A DNA stretch of 14,573 nucleotides from Oligosphaeraceae bacterium. GTDB taxonomy: Bacteria; Verrucomicrobiota; Lentisphaeria; Oligosphaerales; Oligosphaeraceae. Under the pieces are notes generated by a model, which was given only the letters and a program-made list of their open reading frames with translations, searched no databases and was not told the origin of the DNA. Positions 1-6,362 of the stretch are shown here, in pieces; position 1 is the stretch's first letter; each line of letters begins with the position of its first letter. Made by a program: the position numbers and the translations under genes. The DNA lies in assembly GCA_012515455.1 (NCBI GenBank), contig JAAYYJ010000257.1, forward strand, positions 1-14,573. The letters run 5' to 3'.

Positions 1-161
1 CAGTCATGGCAGGCGGCGGTGTTCAGCAGCCAGCCTTCCGGCAGCACCTGGCCGGTTTTGCTGGCGACTACCCGCTCAAAGCCTCCGTTGACCTCTATTT
101 CTTCCGCATTTCCTACTAGCGCAAACAGGAGGCTACAAAGGAGTGTGCAGCAGATAGACAT
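1..161 (-). CDS. Secreted protein with CBM-like N-terminus (partial, runs off the left edge)
   Basis: Only the first 53 residues are in the window. ATG is at 161-159, preceded by a purine-rich Shine-Dalgarno stretch (AAAGGGAAAAG). Residues 1-19 form a signal peptide: a short start, a hydrophobic core (TLLCSLLFALVG), and a likely signal peptidase I site after GNA at residues 17-19. The mature protein opens with EVNGGFERV and then LPEGWLLN. The pattern NGGFE, a short spacer, then P-x-G-W is how CBM4/9-type carbohydrate-binding modules usually start, so an exported or surface polysaccharide-binding or polysaccharide-degrading protein is likely. The catalytic part, if any, lies outside. It follows the pseudopilin by 45 bp on the same strand and is probably in the same LacI-controlled operon. 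The signal peptide is clear; the CBM assignment rests on about 20 residues and is tentative. Confidence 0.7.
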   Translation of the reverse strand, partial: MSICCTLLCSLLFALVGNAEEIEVNGGFERVVASKTGQVLPEGWLLNTAACHD

Positions 162-206
162 ATCTTTTCCCTTTCAGAAAGCAGCGCAGACTCCGGCCGG
201 CGGCAC

Positions 207-911
207 TCAATGGGTGCGGTAAATCCAGCCGTTGTAGGTCAGGAGCGGTCCATTCTTGATTTGCAGAATATTGCTGGCAAAATTGATGTGGCCATCACAC
301 CACAAGATATTGACCCCGGAACCGGAATGACCTTTCCAGCTGCCGGAGGCGGGAATACTGCCCCAGCAGAGGAGGTTTGAGTGGCTGAAGTAGAGCCGGT
401 TGTATTGATACCAGTATTCAGTCATAGCCGGATAGGTGCTGGGGGATTTCAGGCGGTCGACCCGACGGTATTCCAGAATTGGTGACGAGGATTTTGATTC
501 CGCACGGCGGGTGAAGCCATTCGCCCAGCCGGTGCCGCCGTTAGTCAAAGCGTAACTGCAGGCCGGGTTGTTAACCCTATCGACGTTGTCCTGCGGGCAA
601 CGGAACACGGTCTTGGGACCGGGTTTGCCGATACGTGCGGGCTTCAAACCCAGATACGGCGCCAACTGCCCATTATAACCCCAATTGTAAATGCCCTGCG
701 GCAGATTATTGGTGGGATAATACTGCTCATTGTCATCCAGGTACATCATAAAAACCACTCCGATCTGGCGCAGATTACCGGCACAGGTCACCTGAGCGGC
801 CTTTTCCCGGGCCTTGCTCAGAGCCGGAAGCAGCATTGAGGCGAGCACCGCAATAATCGCTATCACCACCAACAGCTCAATAAGGGTGAAAAACAATCGC
901 TTTTTTGACAT
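207..911 (-). CDS. Pseudopilin-like protein with prepilin N-terminus and H/DG motif
   Basis: 234 aa. Residues 1-33 are a type IV prepilin N-terminus: basic MSKKR, then FFTLIELLVVIAIIAV and LASMLLPALS, with the invariant Glu (E12) at mature +5. The -1 residue is Phe (F7), not the usual Gly. A helix with AREKA follows (34-38), as in many lentisphaeral pseudopilins. The globular part contains WGYNGQLAPYLGL (77-89), a Cys in FRCPQD (103-108), and near the C-terminus H195 and WCDGHINF (204-211). This resembles the prepilin-associated 'H-X9-DG' motif, but here ten residues separate His from Asp-Gly. The protein should be an inner-membrane-anchored, periplasm-facing pseudopilin of a type II secretion or pilus-like system; its substrate is unknown. 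Start ATG at 911 has a strong GGAGGTG site in the 15-bp gap after the LacI stop, so it is very likely translated from the same mRNA as the regulator. Confidence 0.9.
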   Translation of the reverse strand: MSKKRLFFTLIELLVVIAIIAVLASMLLPALSKAREKAAQVTCAGNLRQIGVVFMMYLDDNEQYYPTNNLPQGIYNWGYNGQLAPYLGLKPARIGKPGPKTVFRCPQDNVDRVNNPACSYALTNGGTGWANGFTRRAESKSSSPILEYRRVDRLKSPSTYPAMTEYWYQYNRLYFSHSNLLCWGSIPASGSWKGHSGSGVNILWCDGHINFASNILQIKNGPLLTYNGWIYRTH

Positions 912-915
912 GGCG

Positions 916-922
916 CACCTCC
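916..922 (-). promoter_or_regulatory. Strong Shine-Dalgarno of the pseudopilin
   Basis: GGAGGTG on the minus strand, 4 nt before the pseudopilin ATG, inside the 15-bp gap between the LacI stop (929-927) and the next start. It fixes the pseudopilin start and supports co-transcription. Confidence 0.75.
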
Positions 923-926
923 AAAT

Positions 927-2000
927 CTACATTTCAGGATTGAGATGTTCAGGAAGACTCTGACGGAAAATCAAGCGCGAAGGCAGCTTGATCTTCTGAA
1001 GCCGGTTGGCAGCCTGATCGGTGTTTAGCTGCTGCAGCAGCAGCTCAGCGGTCTGCACCCCGGCTTCGTACATCTGCGGATCGACGCTGGTCAGCAATGG
1101 TTGATAATTCAATCCATATAAACTTTCAAGGTTATCCTGCCCCAGCAGGCAGAAGTCTTCGCCCAGGCGCAAGCCGCGACGAGTCAGCGCGTCGGCGAGG
1201 CCCAGAGCGGTCAGGTCTGAGGCGCACCACAGAAGCCGGTACTGGGCCAGCTCTCGCCAATGCTCCTCACCGTAAAGCATGGCCCGATGACGATTGAGAG
1301 TAAAATGAACGCATGGTGACGGCAGTATCCGCGCCGGAATCTCAGAACCATTCAGATTGCAGACACCTGCCGCCCGGCGCATGGTGGCCAGCTTGTACTC
1401 GGTACTTACGCATGCCTCACCGACAAACAACACCCGCTGCCACCAGGACCGCGGCAGCATCCGCCAGACCTGCTGATAAGCCGGCAAATCATCCAGAATC
1501 AGGCTGGAGAAAGCATCCTGCTCCCGCAAATTATGCGTACCCAAGGTCAACACCAGGCGACGGCTGTTCAGCAGTATCTCCCGGGTCTGTTCATCCAGCA
1601 TCGACACGCCCAGAAGATAGGCGTCAGCCACATCGGACATCAGCAGCTGCCGCAGCGAATCTCGGCCCTGACCGGCAGAATACGGCAGAAGAGTCAAAGA
1701 GTAATTCTGAGCCTGCAAACGCTCGGTCAGACCTGCCAGCAGCTGCGCCAGCAAAGGACTGCTTAAATCACCCTGCAAATGTCCGGAAATGAACCCTATC
1801 TTGTAAGTTCGGCCAGTGGCAAAACTGCGCCCCAATAAACCAGGACGGTAACCAAGCTCATCACAGACCGACAGAATCCGCGCACACAACCGGCCCTCGA
1901 CTAAATGAGAAGTGCGAGGATTCAAGGCACGCGACACAGTGCTCGCATTCACACCCGTCAGAGACGCTATCGTCGATAATGTAACCCGCTTGTCGGTCAT
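927..2000 (-). CDS. LacI-family transcriptional regulator
   Basis: 357 aa, normal length for the family. Residues 6-27 (VTLSTIASLTGVNASTVSRALN) are a textbook LacI helix-turn-helix, with T21-V22-S23-R24 in the recognition helix. The hinge follows (ELGYRPGLLGRSFATGRT, 48-65), with the LL pair at 55-56 where the minor-groove Leu normally sits. From about 66 to 345 is a periplasmic-binding-protein-like sensor domain ending in LLGQDNLESLYGLNYQPLLTSV, which matches the usual LLGfDn...ltTv segment. Members bind a small effector, often a sugar, and repress or activate a nearby operon. The downstream pseudopilin and secreted CBM-like protein are the obvious targets, and the palindrome at 2032-2049 suggests autoregulation. 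Start ATG at 2000 is preceded by AGAGGT. The effector cannot be read from the sequence. Strain-level orthology and an individual gene name are not assignable. Confidence 0.93.
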   Translation of the reverse strand: MTDKRVTLSTIASLTGVNASTVSRALNPRTSHLVEGRLCARILSVCDELGYRPGLLGRSFATGRTYKIGFISGHLQGDLSSPLLAQLLAGLTERLQAQNYSLTLLPYSAGQGRDSLRQLLMSDVADAYLLGVSMLDEQTREILLNSRRLVLTLGTHNLREQDAFSSLILDDLPAYQQVWRMLPRSWWQRVLFVGEACVSTEYKLATMRRAAGVCNLNGSEIPARILPSPCVHFTLNRHRAMLYGEEHWRELAQYRLLWCASDLTALGLADALTRRGLRLGEDFCLLGQDNLESLYGLNYQPLLTSVDPQMYEAGVQTAELLLQQLNTDQAANRLQKIKLPSRLIFRQSLPEHLNPEM

Positions 2001-2031
2001 AATGACCTCTAATCTATACTACTTTTCACAC

Positions 2032-2049
2032 TCTGCAAGCGCTTGCAGA
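2032..2049. promoter_or_regulatory. LacI-family operator palindrome
   Basis: An 18-bp perfect inverted repeat (TCTGCAAGCGCTTGCAGA) with a central CpG. Its core TGCAAGCGCTTGCA fits the LacI/GalR consensus TGnAAnCGnTTnCA at every fixed position. It lies 31 bp upstream of the lacI-type gene, where bound repressor would overlap or sit beside the promoter. It is the only such palindrome I noticed in the window, so autoregulation plus control of the downstream pseudopilin operon is the simplest reading. Confidence 0.85.
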
Positions 2050-2386
2050 AAAAAATTCCGGTTATTTTGTATCCTGCGGGGCTGAAGGGCAGTGAAAGAG
2101 CACCGTTGTATTACTTAGTCTGCAGCCGGTGCGAAACCGGTTTTGGCTTGCGTTGTCCCGGTTCAGCGCTTCTCTGATGAAGTGATTCGTTTTTCTGAGT
2201 CCACTCTCTGCTTACCTGGTCGATGCCTTGTCATTCCCTGGCATCTTATTCTCCCTCATCCATATCGAACTTCGGCGGGCGGTATTTTCAGGCTTTCAAC
2301 CTGCCGGCTTTGAGCACCAGCTTGGTGCCCTCCGTCACATTGCACCACCGTGAAAATCATTGCTATCTCGGTTAGTTTTGGTTAAT

Positions 2387-2409
2387 GTGCGAAATTTTGT
2401 GATTCGCAC
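2387..2409. repeat. Hairpin: 7-bp stem, 9-nt loop
   Basis: GTGCGAA (2387-2393) and TTCGCAC (2403-2409) pair perfectly around a 9-nt loop. There is no T-tract beside it that would make it a standard terminator on either strand. Confidence 0.5.
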
Positions 2410-2614
2410 TTGTAAGTCTCACGGAGCTTGCATAACCTGGCAGGCGGATAGCAAAAGAAAAACGCTGAAGTCCCGCTCCACTCCGTCGAGTCTAGTCCCC
2501 ATTCTCTCGGAGCGGTGCATCGGCTAAAATACAACATCCAAGCTTTCAGGCAGTCATAAGTAGTCCAGGCGTGAAATTGACACCTGACTGCTTTGGCCTC
2601 AACAACACCGCGTC

Positions 2615-2642
2615 TGGCAGGAGCACTACCTAGTGCTTGCCA
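2615..2642. repeat. Long bulged inverted repeat
   Basis: TGGCA-gg-AGCACTA (2615-2628) pairs with TAGTGCT-TGCCA (2631-2642): 12 base pairs with a 2-nt bulge and a 2-nt CC centre. The tight centre suggests cruciform or protein-binding DNA as much as an RNA hairpin. The TGGCA/TGCCA half-motif recurs as a separate hairpin at 2711-2724. Confidence 0.6.
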
Positions 2643-2710
2643 AACACAACTAAACTGGCAAAGCTTTTTCCAGCCCAAATATTCGCACCTTAAGCAGTTC
2701 CAGTCAGTGA

Positions 2711-2724
2711 TGGCAGTGTTGCCA
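2711..2724. repeat. Hairpin TGGCA-GTGT-TGCCA
   Basis: A perfect 5-bp stem with a GTGT loop, using the same outer half-sites as the larger inverted repeat about 70 bp upstream. Confidence 0.4.
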
Positions 2725-2747
2725 TGTTCCGGCCAAGGCGGCCCTCT

Positions 2748-2805
2748 CGCGCGCGCGTCCAAATTAGGGTTGGGGGTCCCCCCAATCGGTGGGTGGGCCC
2801 CACCG
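2748..2805. repeat. (CG)5 tract followed by two G/C-rich inverted repeats
   Basis: A CGCGCGCGCG tract (2748-2757) capable of Z-DNA is followed by a G5/C6 inverted repeat flanked by TT and AA (2770-2785), then CGGTGGG (2787-2793) pairing with CCCACCG (2799-2805) around a 5-nt loop. No T-run follows on the plus strand, so these are not classic intrinsic terminators. Confidence 0.5.
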
Positions 2806-2884
2806 TTAGAATCAAGGACACGGGGCAAAAATTAGCGCTTTGGGCAATTTTGTCAAGGCACACCTCGGCAATTGCATACAAATA

Positions 2885-2983
2885 CCATGCTCCCGGACCC
2901 CTGCTTCTCGGAAAAGGCCAAAGGATCCCAACCGCGGGAGCTGGTGAGATCAGGTCAGCACCCGCCTTTCAGCGGGGTGTACT
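2885..2983. repeat. Tandem structured repeat, copy 1 (99 bp)
   Basis: First of two adjacent copies. It contains an outer inverted repeat, GCTCCCG (2889-2895) with CGGGAGC (2935-2941), and a second hairpin, CCCGC (2961-2965) with GCGGG (2972-2976) around CTTTCA. The 3' half, from ACCGCGGGAG onward, is identical to copy 2; the variable part lies between the arms of the outer stem. The strand of action is not determined. Confidence 0.9.
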
Positions 2984-3081
2984 CCATGCTCCCGGACTCT
3001 GCTGCCCGGTAAAGGCCAAAGGATTCCAACCGCGGGAGCTGGTGAGATCAGGTCAGCACCCGCCTTTCAGCGGGGTGTACT
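2984..3081. repeat. Tandem structured repeat, copy 2 (98 bp)
   Basis: Second copy, directly abutting the first and about 90 percent or more identical by eye, with one single-base indel and a few substitutions, all in the first half. Both hairpins are kept: GCTCCCG (2988-2994) with CGGGAGC (3033-3039), and CCCGC (3059-3063) with GCGGG (3070-3074). After it, CCAT (3082-3085) begins what would be a third copy, then similarity stops. The 1-nt length difference shifts any reading frame, which argues that the unit works as DNA or RNA rather than protein. Confidence 0.9.
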
Positions 3082-3311
3082 CCATCGCCTGCAGGGACAG
3101 CTGCTATCGCTGCTGTCGGCGCAAACCACTTCATTCCGGGGCCAACCGGAAACGGCGCCTCTGCAGCGACCACCTATCATTTCTCTTCGCACCTTACTAA
3201 TTTTATCCTGTCGGTTTTCCAAGGGCATCCCGGACTTGAATTTTGCCAAAACCGGCATACATTTTAGAATGAGTTTTTTTGTTTGCATGAGCATCTGAGA
3301 TATAGATTTCA

Positions 3312-3318
3312 AGAAGGA
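3312..3318 (+). promoter_or_regulatory. Shine-Dalgarno of pilT
   Basis: AGAAGGA, 7 nt before the ATG at 3326; it decides the pilT start. Confidence 0.7.
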
Positions 3319-3325
3319 TAGTTGC

Positions 3326-4414
3326 ATGGCATCAATATTGCGTGACCTATTATCGACCGCGGTTGAGAACAATGCCTCGGACTTGCATATCCGTGAAGGC
3401 AAGACCGTCCAGTTGCGTATTGACAGCAATCTGATTGAGGTGGATTTCACTGCCGACACAGCATTTATTGACGCCTGCCTGGAGCAGATTGTGCCGCCCG
3501 GGCAGATTGACAAATTCCTGAAAACCGGCGATTTAGATTTTGCCTGGGAGGAGGAGGAGGTCGGCCGTTTCCGGGTTAATCTGCACAAGCAGCGCGGTCT
3601 TCGCGGTCTGACTCTGCGCTATGTGAAGAGCAAGGCTCCGACCGTTGAGGAAGTGAATCTTCCCCCGATACTCAAGAAGATTGCCGAATCCCGGGCCGGG
3701 GTCATCTTCATCTCCGGTACCACCGGCAGCGGTAAATCCACCACCATGGCCGCGATGCTGGACCATATCAACTCTACCATGAAGCGTCACATCATCACCA
3801 TCGAAGACCCGATTGAATATACCTTCACCGACAAAAAATCGTTTTTTGAGCAGCGGGAGGTTGGCCTGGATGCGGAGTCCTTCGATTCGGCCCTGATTCA
3901 CGCTCTGCGCCAGGACCCGGACATCATCGTGATCGGCGAGATGCGCAACCGCAAGACCTTCGAGACCGCCATGGCGGCAGCGGAGACCGGTCACCTGGTG
4001 ATTTCGACCCTGCATACCAAAGACGCCCCGCAGAGCGTGACCCGGATTCTGGATATGTTCCCGATGGAAGAGCGCGACACGGTGCGCAAAAGCATCTCCG
4101 GCATCTTGCGGGCCATCATCTGCCAGCGCCTGGCGCCTCGCGCCATCGGCAAAGGCGTAGTCCCGGTCAATGAAATTCTGATCAACACCCCGATTGTCCG
4201 CAAACTGATTTTCGATGACCACCTGGACAAGCTGGGGCAAGCCATCGAGAACGGCACTGAAGACAATATGATGAGCTTCAACTCCTGCCTGCTGAAACTG
4301 GTCAACGATGGCGCTATTTCGGAAGAGACTGCGCTGTCATTGTCCGACAACCCGCAAGGCCTGAAAATGAATCTGAAGGGCATCTTCCTGAGCGGCAGCG
4401 GTATTATCCAATAG
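3326..4414 (+). CDS. pilT: PilT/PilU-type twitching motility retraction ATPase
   Basis: 362 aa, typical of PilT. It is a cytoplasmic hexameric ATPase that powers depolymerisation of type IV pili. The N-terminal PAS-like domain (about 1-105) contains SDLHIREG (18-25), as in all PilT proteins. The RecA-like domain contains Walker A GTTGSGKST (131-139), the Asp box TIEDPIEY (158-165), Walker B IIVIGEMRN (200-208) and the His box STLHTKDA (227-234). The C-terminal arm has IVRKLIFDDHLDKLGQAIENG-like helices (290-310), equivalent to the retraction-associated region of PilT. The residue after GEMR is Asn (N208), where PilT usually has Asp. No other pilus assembly genes (pilB, pilC, pilD) are in the window. 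The 1.3-kb upstream gap and the good ribosome site suggest it starts its own transcription unit. PilU is the alternative assignment. Confidence 0.93.
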   Translation: MASILRDLLSTAVENNASDLHIREGKTVQLRIDSNLIEVDFTADTAFIDACLEQIVPPGQIDKFLKTGDLDFAWEEEEVGRFRVNLHKQRGLRGLTLRYVKSKAPTVEEVNLPPILKKIAESRAGVIFISGTTGSGKSTTMAAMLDHINSTMKRHIITIEDPIEYTFTDKKSFFEQREVGLDAESFDSALIHALRQDPDIIVIGEMRNRKTFETAMAAAETGHLVISTLHTKDAPQSVTRILDMFPMEERDTVRKSISGILRAIICQRLAPRAIGKGVVPVNEILINTPIVRKLIFDDHLDKLGQAIENGTEDNMMSFNSCLLKLVNDGAISEETALSLSDNPQGLKMNLKGIFLSGSGIIQ

Positions 4415-4472
4415 TACCCCAAGCTGCCTATCATGTCTGGTCCTTTTTCCCCACCCCGCAACTGCAGTGAAC

Positions 4473-4697
4473 ATGCCATCCAGCACCCTTCAATCAGCCG
4501 TAATCGTCGAGGAACAGGAACAGCGCCGGCGCCAGATCGGACTCTGGCTGCAGCAGCTGGACGGGCAACCGCGTTCCCTGGGCGCGAACTGCCAGCGTTC
4601 TGCCGCGGCCCGGAGCAGCCGGCGGCGGCTGCTGCTGTTCTTCAGCGCCGGCACCATCCTGGTGGCGCTCAGCGTGCTGCAGGAATTCTTCTTCTAG
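4473..4697 (+). CDS. Small single-TM membrane protein, unknown function
   Basis: About 74 aa from ATG 4473 (a GTG at 4467 would add two residues). The N-terminal 45 residues are polar and Arg/Gln-rich (VEEQEQRRRQIGLWLQQLDG), with a positive cluster SSRRR just before a hydrophobic segment (LLLFFSAGTILVALSVL) that ends in QEFFF at the stop. That layout fits a C-terminal anchor with the basic part in the cytoplasm. No family was recognised and no clear Shine-Dalgarno was seen. Support comes from GC-rich third positions in this frame, placement 58 bp after pilT, and only 10 bp to the next gene. An overlapping frame (4433-4726) has low-complexity composition and was set aside. It could be a small accessory of PilT or simply an operon passenger. 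Confidence 0.55.
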   Translation: MPSSTLQSAVIVEEQEQRRRQIGLWLQQLDGQPRSLGANCQRSAAARSSRRRLLLFFSAGTILVALSVLQEFFF

Positions 4698-4707
4698 GGC
4701 CGGCCTC

Positions 4708-5694
4708 ATGCAGCTGTCTGTCTTAAAAAAGCTGGTCTATTGTCACTCCACACCGGGTGCTGAAAGCGAGGTCTACGCGCTGCTGGCCGGGCAATGGCGG
4801 GCAGCTGGCTGGGAGGCCCGGTCTTTGGGCCGCTACGCGGTACTGGCCGAGCGCCCGGGGCAGCGCCGCGGCGCGCCGACCATCCTGGTCTGTGCCCATG
4901 CGGACTCCCCCGGATACATCATAAGCAGCATCACTGAGGGCATCGGCACGGCGGTGCCTTTGGGGGCACCGGTTTTCAAACGTCCGACCCAGAAAGTCAC
5001 CGCCAGGAGCGGCAGCGTCAGGACCGAGGTCAGCATTTCTAACAACTGCCATGGCGATGTGACGTTTCCGGCTGCACCGGGTCTGCAGCGTGGCGACCGC
5101 CTGGCCTTCAGACCTACCTGGCGGCACAGTGCCGACGGGCGAGTACAGGCACCGTTCCTGGACAACCGGGCGGGCTGCTTCCTGCTGACCCAGCTGGCCC
5201 AGGTTTTGCCGCCGGCGCTGCCGGCGAACATCGTGCTGGCGGCCACCGGAGGGGAAGAATTCACCGGCTTCGGAGCCAGCGTGCTGGCCCGGGCAGTCCC
5301 GGCCGATCTGGTGCTCTGCCTCGACGCCACCTACAGCAGTCAGGAACAGGGCATCTTCCTGGGCGGCGGTCCAGTCCTGACCTTGAGCGACCGCTCGGTA
5401 CTGATCAGCCCGGAAGTACATCAGTGCCTGGCTGAATTATGCCGCAGCTGGGGACTGCCGCTGCAGGTGGAAGTTTACAACTACAGCGGCACCGATGCCC
5501 GGGCCTTCCCCCTGGCCGGCAACCCGGCTCTGGTGCTGCCGCTGCTTATACCCTCGGAAGGGAATCATTCGCCCAAAGAGACCATCGACTGCGCTGACCT
5601 GAGCACCTGCCTGGAGCTGCTGACCCGCCTCTGCAGCGACGCCGGGGCACAGGCAGCGCTCCTCGCCGAGCCCTCGGCTCCAGGAGGGTCCTGA
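4708..5694 (+). CDS. M42-family metallo-aminopeptidase
   Basis: 328 aa; M42 proteins are usually 330-360. Members are cytoplasmic, dinuclear Zn/Co aminopeptidases that often form dodecameric tetrahedra and trim peptides (glutamyl aminopeptidase, FrvX and misnamed 'endoglucanase M'). The ligand set is complete: H64 and D66 in HADSPGY, D152 in FLDNRAG, the catalytic pair E183-E184 in GGEEFTGFGA, D206 in CLDATYSS, and H287 in NHSPKETID. GGGPVL (219-224) and SGTDARAF (260-267) are further family blocks. The PDZ-like insert domain lies at about 70-145. The first motif has Ser where most members have Glu (HxDE to HADS), a mild departure. It starts 10 bp after the small membrane protein and ends 5 bp before the RecO-like gene, so it is co-transcribed with them. 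No gene name can be assigned within M42. Confidence 0.88.
   Translation: MQLSVLKKLVYCHSTPGAESEVYALLAGQWRAAGWEARSLGRYAVLAERPGQRRGAPTILVCAHADSPGYIISSITEGIGTAVPLGAPVFKRPTQKVTARSGSVRTEVSISNNCHGDVTFPAAPGLQRGDRLAFRPTWRHSADGRVQAPFLDNRAGCFLLTQLAQVLPPALPANIVLAATGGEEFTGFGASVLARAVPADLVLCLDATYSSQEQGIFLGGGPVLTLSDRSVLISPEVHQCLAELCRSWGLPLQVEVYNYSGTDARAFPLAGNPALVLPLLIPSEGNHSPKETIDCADLSTCLELLTRLCSDAGAQAALLAEPSAPGGS
5682..5688 (+). promoter_or_regulatory. Shine-Dalgarno of the RecO-like gene, inside the M42 gene end
   Basis: AGGAGGG lies in the last codons of the peptidase gene, 11 nt upstream of the ATG at 5700. Spacing is a little long, but this is the best candidate and it supports translational linkage. 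Confidence 0.5.
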
Positions 5695-5699
5695 CCTAA

Positions 5700-6359
5700 A
5701 TGAGCCAGTCTGCCGCCAGTTCTCTGCCCGGCGAGACGCAGTTCCTGGCCCTGCGCAAGACTGCGCACCTGGGGCAGAATCTGATTGTTGCCGGGCTCTC
5801 GCCGCAGCATGGGCAGCTGTCTTTCTTCATCCGTGGGCAGCATGGCGCGCGCGGGAAATTTCAGTATTTTGATCTCTTCCGGCTGCTGCAGGTGCAGTTC
5901 CGGCGCAGTTCCGGTGACTTGTGCTACTGCGACAGCGCCGAGATCAGTCAAGACTTCGGGGCCATTGCGCAATCCTATCCCGAATATCAGGCCGGCTGCT
6001 GGCTGGCTCAATTCGCACTTGGCAACTGCCTGCCGGGGCTGGAAATCCCGCGCTTCTTCGCCGCGCTGGTGGTTGCCCTGCAGCGTCTGTCCGAGCGCCG
6101 GCTGTTGCGCGAGGGCGTATTGACCGGTGTTGCGCTGGTGTATCTGGACGAAGGCGGCTGGCTGAACGACCGGCCGCTGTCGCTGCAGGAGCGCGCACAA
6201 TGTCGCTTGTTGCTGCAGATGGCCGCCGGCGGCGCCATGCCGGCTCTGGACCCCGGGAACTGGCAGGCACTGTGGGAATGGTCATATTTTCAGTTAGCGC
6301 AGTGTGACTGCCGGCTGCCGCCCTGGCCCGGCTTTTCTGCCCCGCCCGAGAACTCCTGA
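5700..6359 (+). CDS. recO: RecO-like recombination mediator (short)
   Basis: 219 aa, shorter than the usual 230-250. Residues 14-82 follow the RecO N-terminal OB-fold: FLALRKTAHLGQNLIVAGLS corresponds to the usual vLrtr.ygE.dliv..lt, then QHGQLSFFIRGQHG to ehGkl...akGar, then FDLFRLLQVQFR and SGDLCYCDSAEI to ...gdL..l..ae. Residues 94-215 are helical, as in the RecO C-terminal domain (YPEYQAGCWLAQFAL... RFFAALVVALQRL). The CxxC...CxxC zinc site of some RecO proteins is absent. RecO anneals SSB-coated DNA and, with RecR, loads RecA. The gene is tight between the M42 peptidase (5-bp gap) and the TtcA-like gene (3-bp gap). Assignment rests on pattern memory of the OB domain; divergence leaves some doubt. 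Confidence 0.65.
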   Translation: MSQSAASSLPGETQFLALRKTAHLGQNLIVAGLSPQHGQLSFFIRGQHGARGKFQYFDLFRLLQVQFRRSSGDLCYCDSAEISQDFGAIAQSYPEYQAGCWLAQFALGNCLPGLEIPRFFAALVVALQRLSERRLLREGVLTGVALVYLDEGGWLNDRPLSLQERAQCRLLLQMAAGGAMPALDPGNWQALWEWSYFQLAQCDCRLPPWPGFSAPPENS

Positions 6360-6362
6360 GTT

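Larger units (their letters stand above)
2050..3325. other. 1.3-kb divergent intergenic region without a convincing gene
   Basis: This separates the minus-strand lacI unit from the plus-strand pilT unit. Open frames here (the longest is 148 codons on the minus strand, 2382-2828, and 158 codons on the plus strand, 2724-3200) show no recognisable domain, have odd Trp/Cys-rich or Arg/Pro-rich composition, and overlap hairpins or the tandem repeat. I saw no tRNA, tmRNA, SRP or RNase P signature. The content is a series of inverted repeats (2126-2140, 2314-2328, 2387-2409, 2615-2642, 2711-2724, 2787-2805), a (CG)5 tract at 2748-2757, and the tandem repeat at 2885-3081. Composition looks less GC-rich than the flanking genes. 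Confidence 0.6.

Noticed and set aside
2011..2018. TATAGATT as the -10 box of the lacI-type gene, with a similar TATAGATTT before pilT (3301-3309)
   Set aside because: Transcripts starting about 7 nt downstream would begin at or inside the Shine-Dalgarno, and no good -35 lies at 16-18 bp. The similarity may be chance; promoters were left unassigned.
2126..2140. CCGGT-GCGAA-ACCGG hairpin followed by TTTTGG as a terminator
   Set aside because: No plus-strand gene lies upstream to terminate, and the T-run is only four to five bases.
2382..2828. 148-codon open frame on the minus strand in the gap
   Set aside because: Trp/Cys-rich sequence with no recognisable domain. It spans several hairpins and the (CG)5 tract and has no convincing ribosome site. 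A decayed transposase cannot be excluded but nothing in it shows DDE, HUH or similar motifs.
2885..3081. Tandem repeat as a TPP riboswitch pair
   Set aside because: The minus strand contains ACCTGATCT, which resembles part of the TPP core, but the CUGAGA motif and the rest of the core are absent, and the orientation would not serve pilT.
2724..3200. 158-codon open frame on the plus strand across the tandem repeat
   Set aside because: The repeat copies are read in different frames after the 1-nt indel, so the protein is not itself repeated. It has no domain and looks like chance reading of G/C-rich structured DNA.
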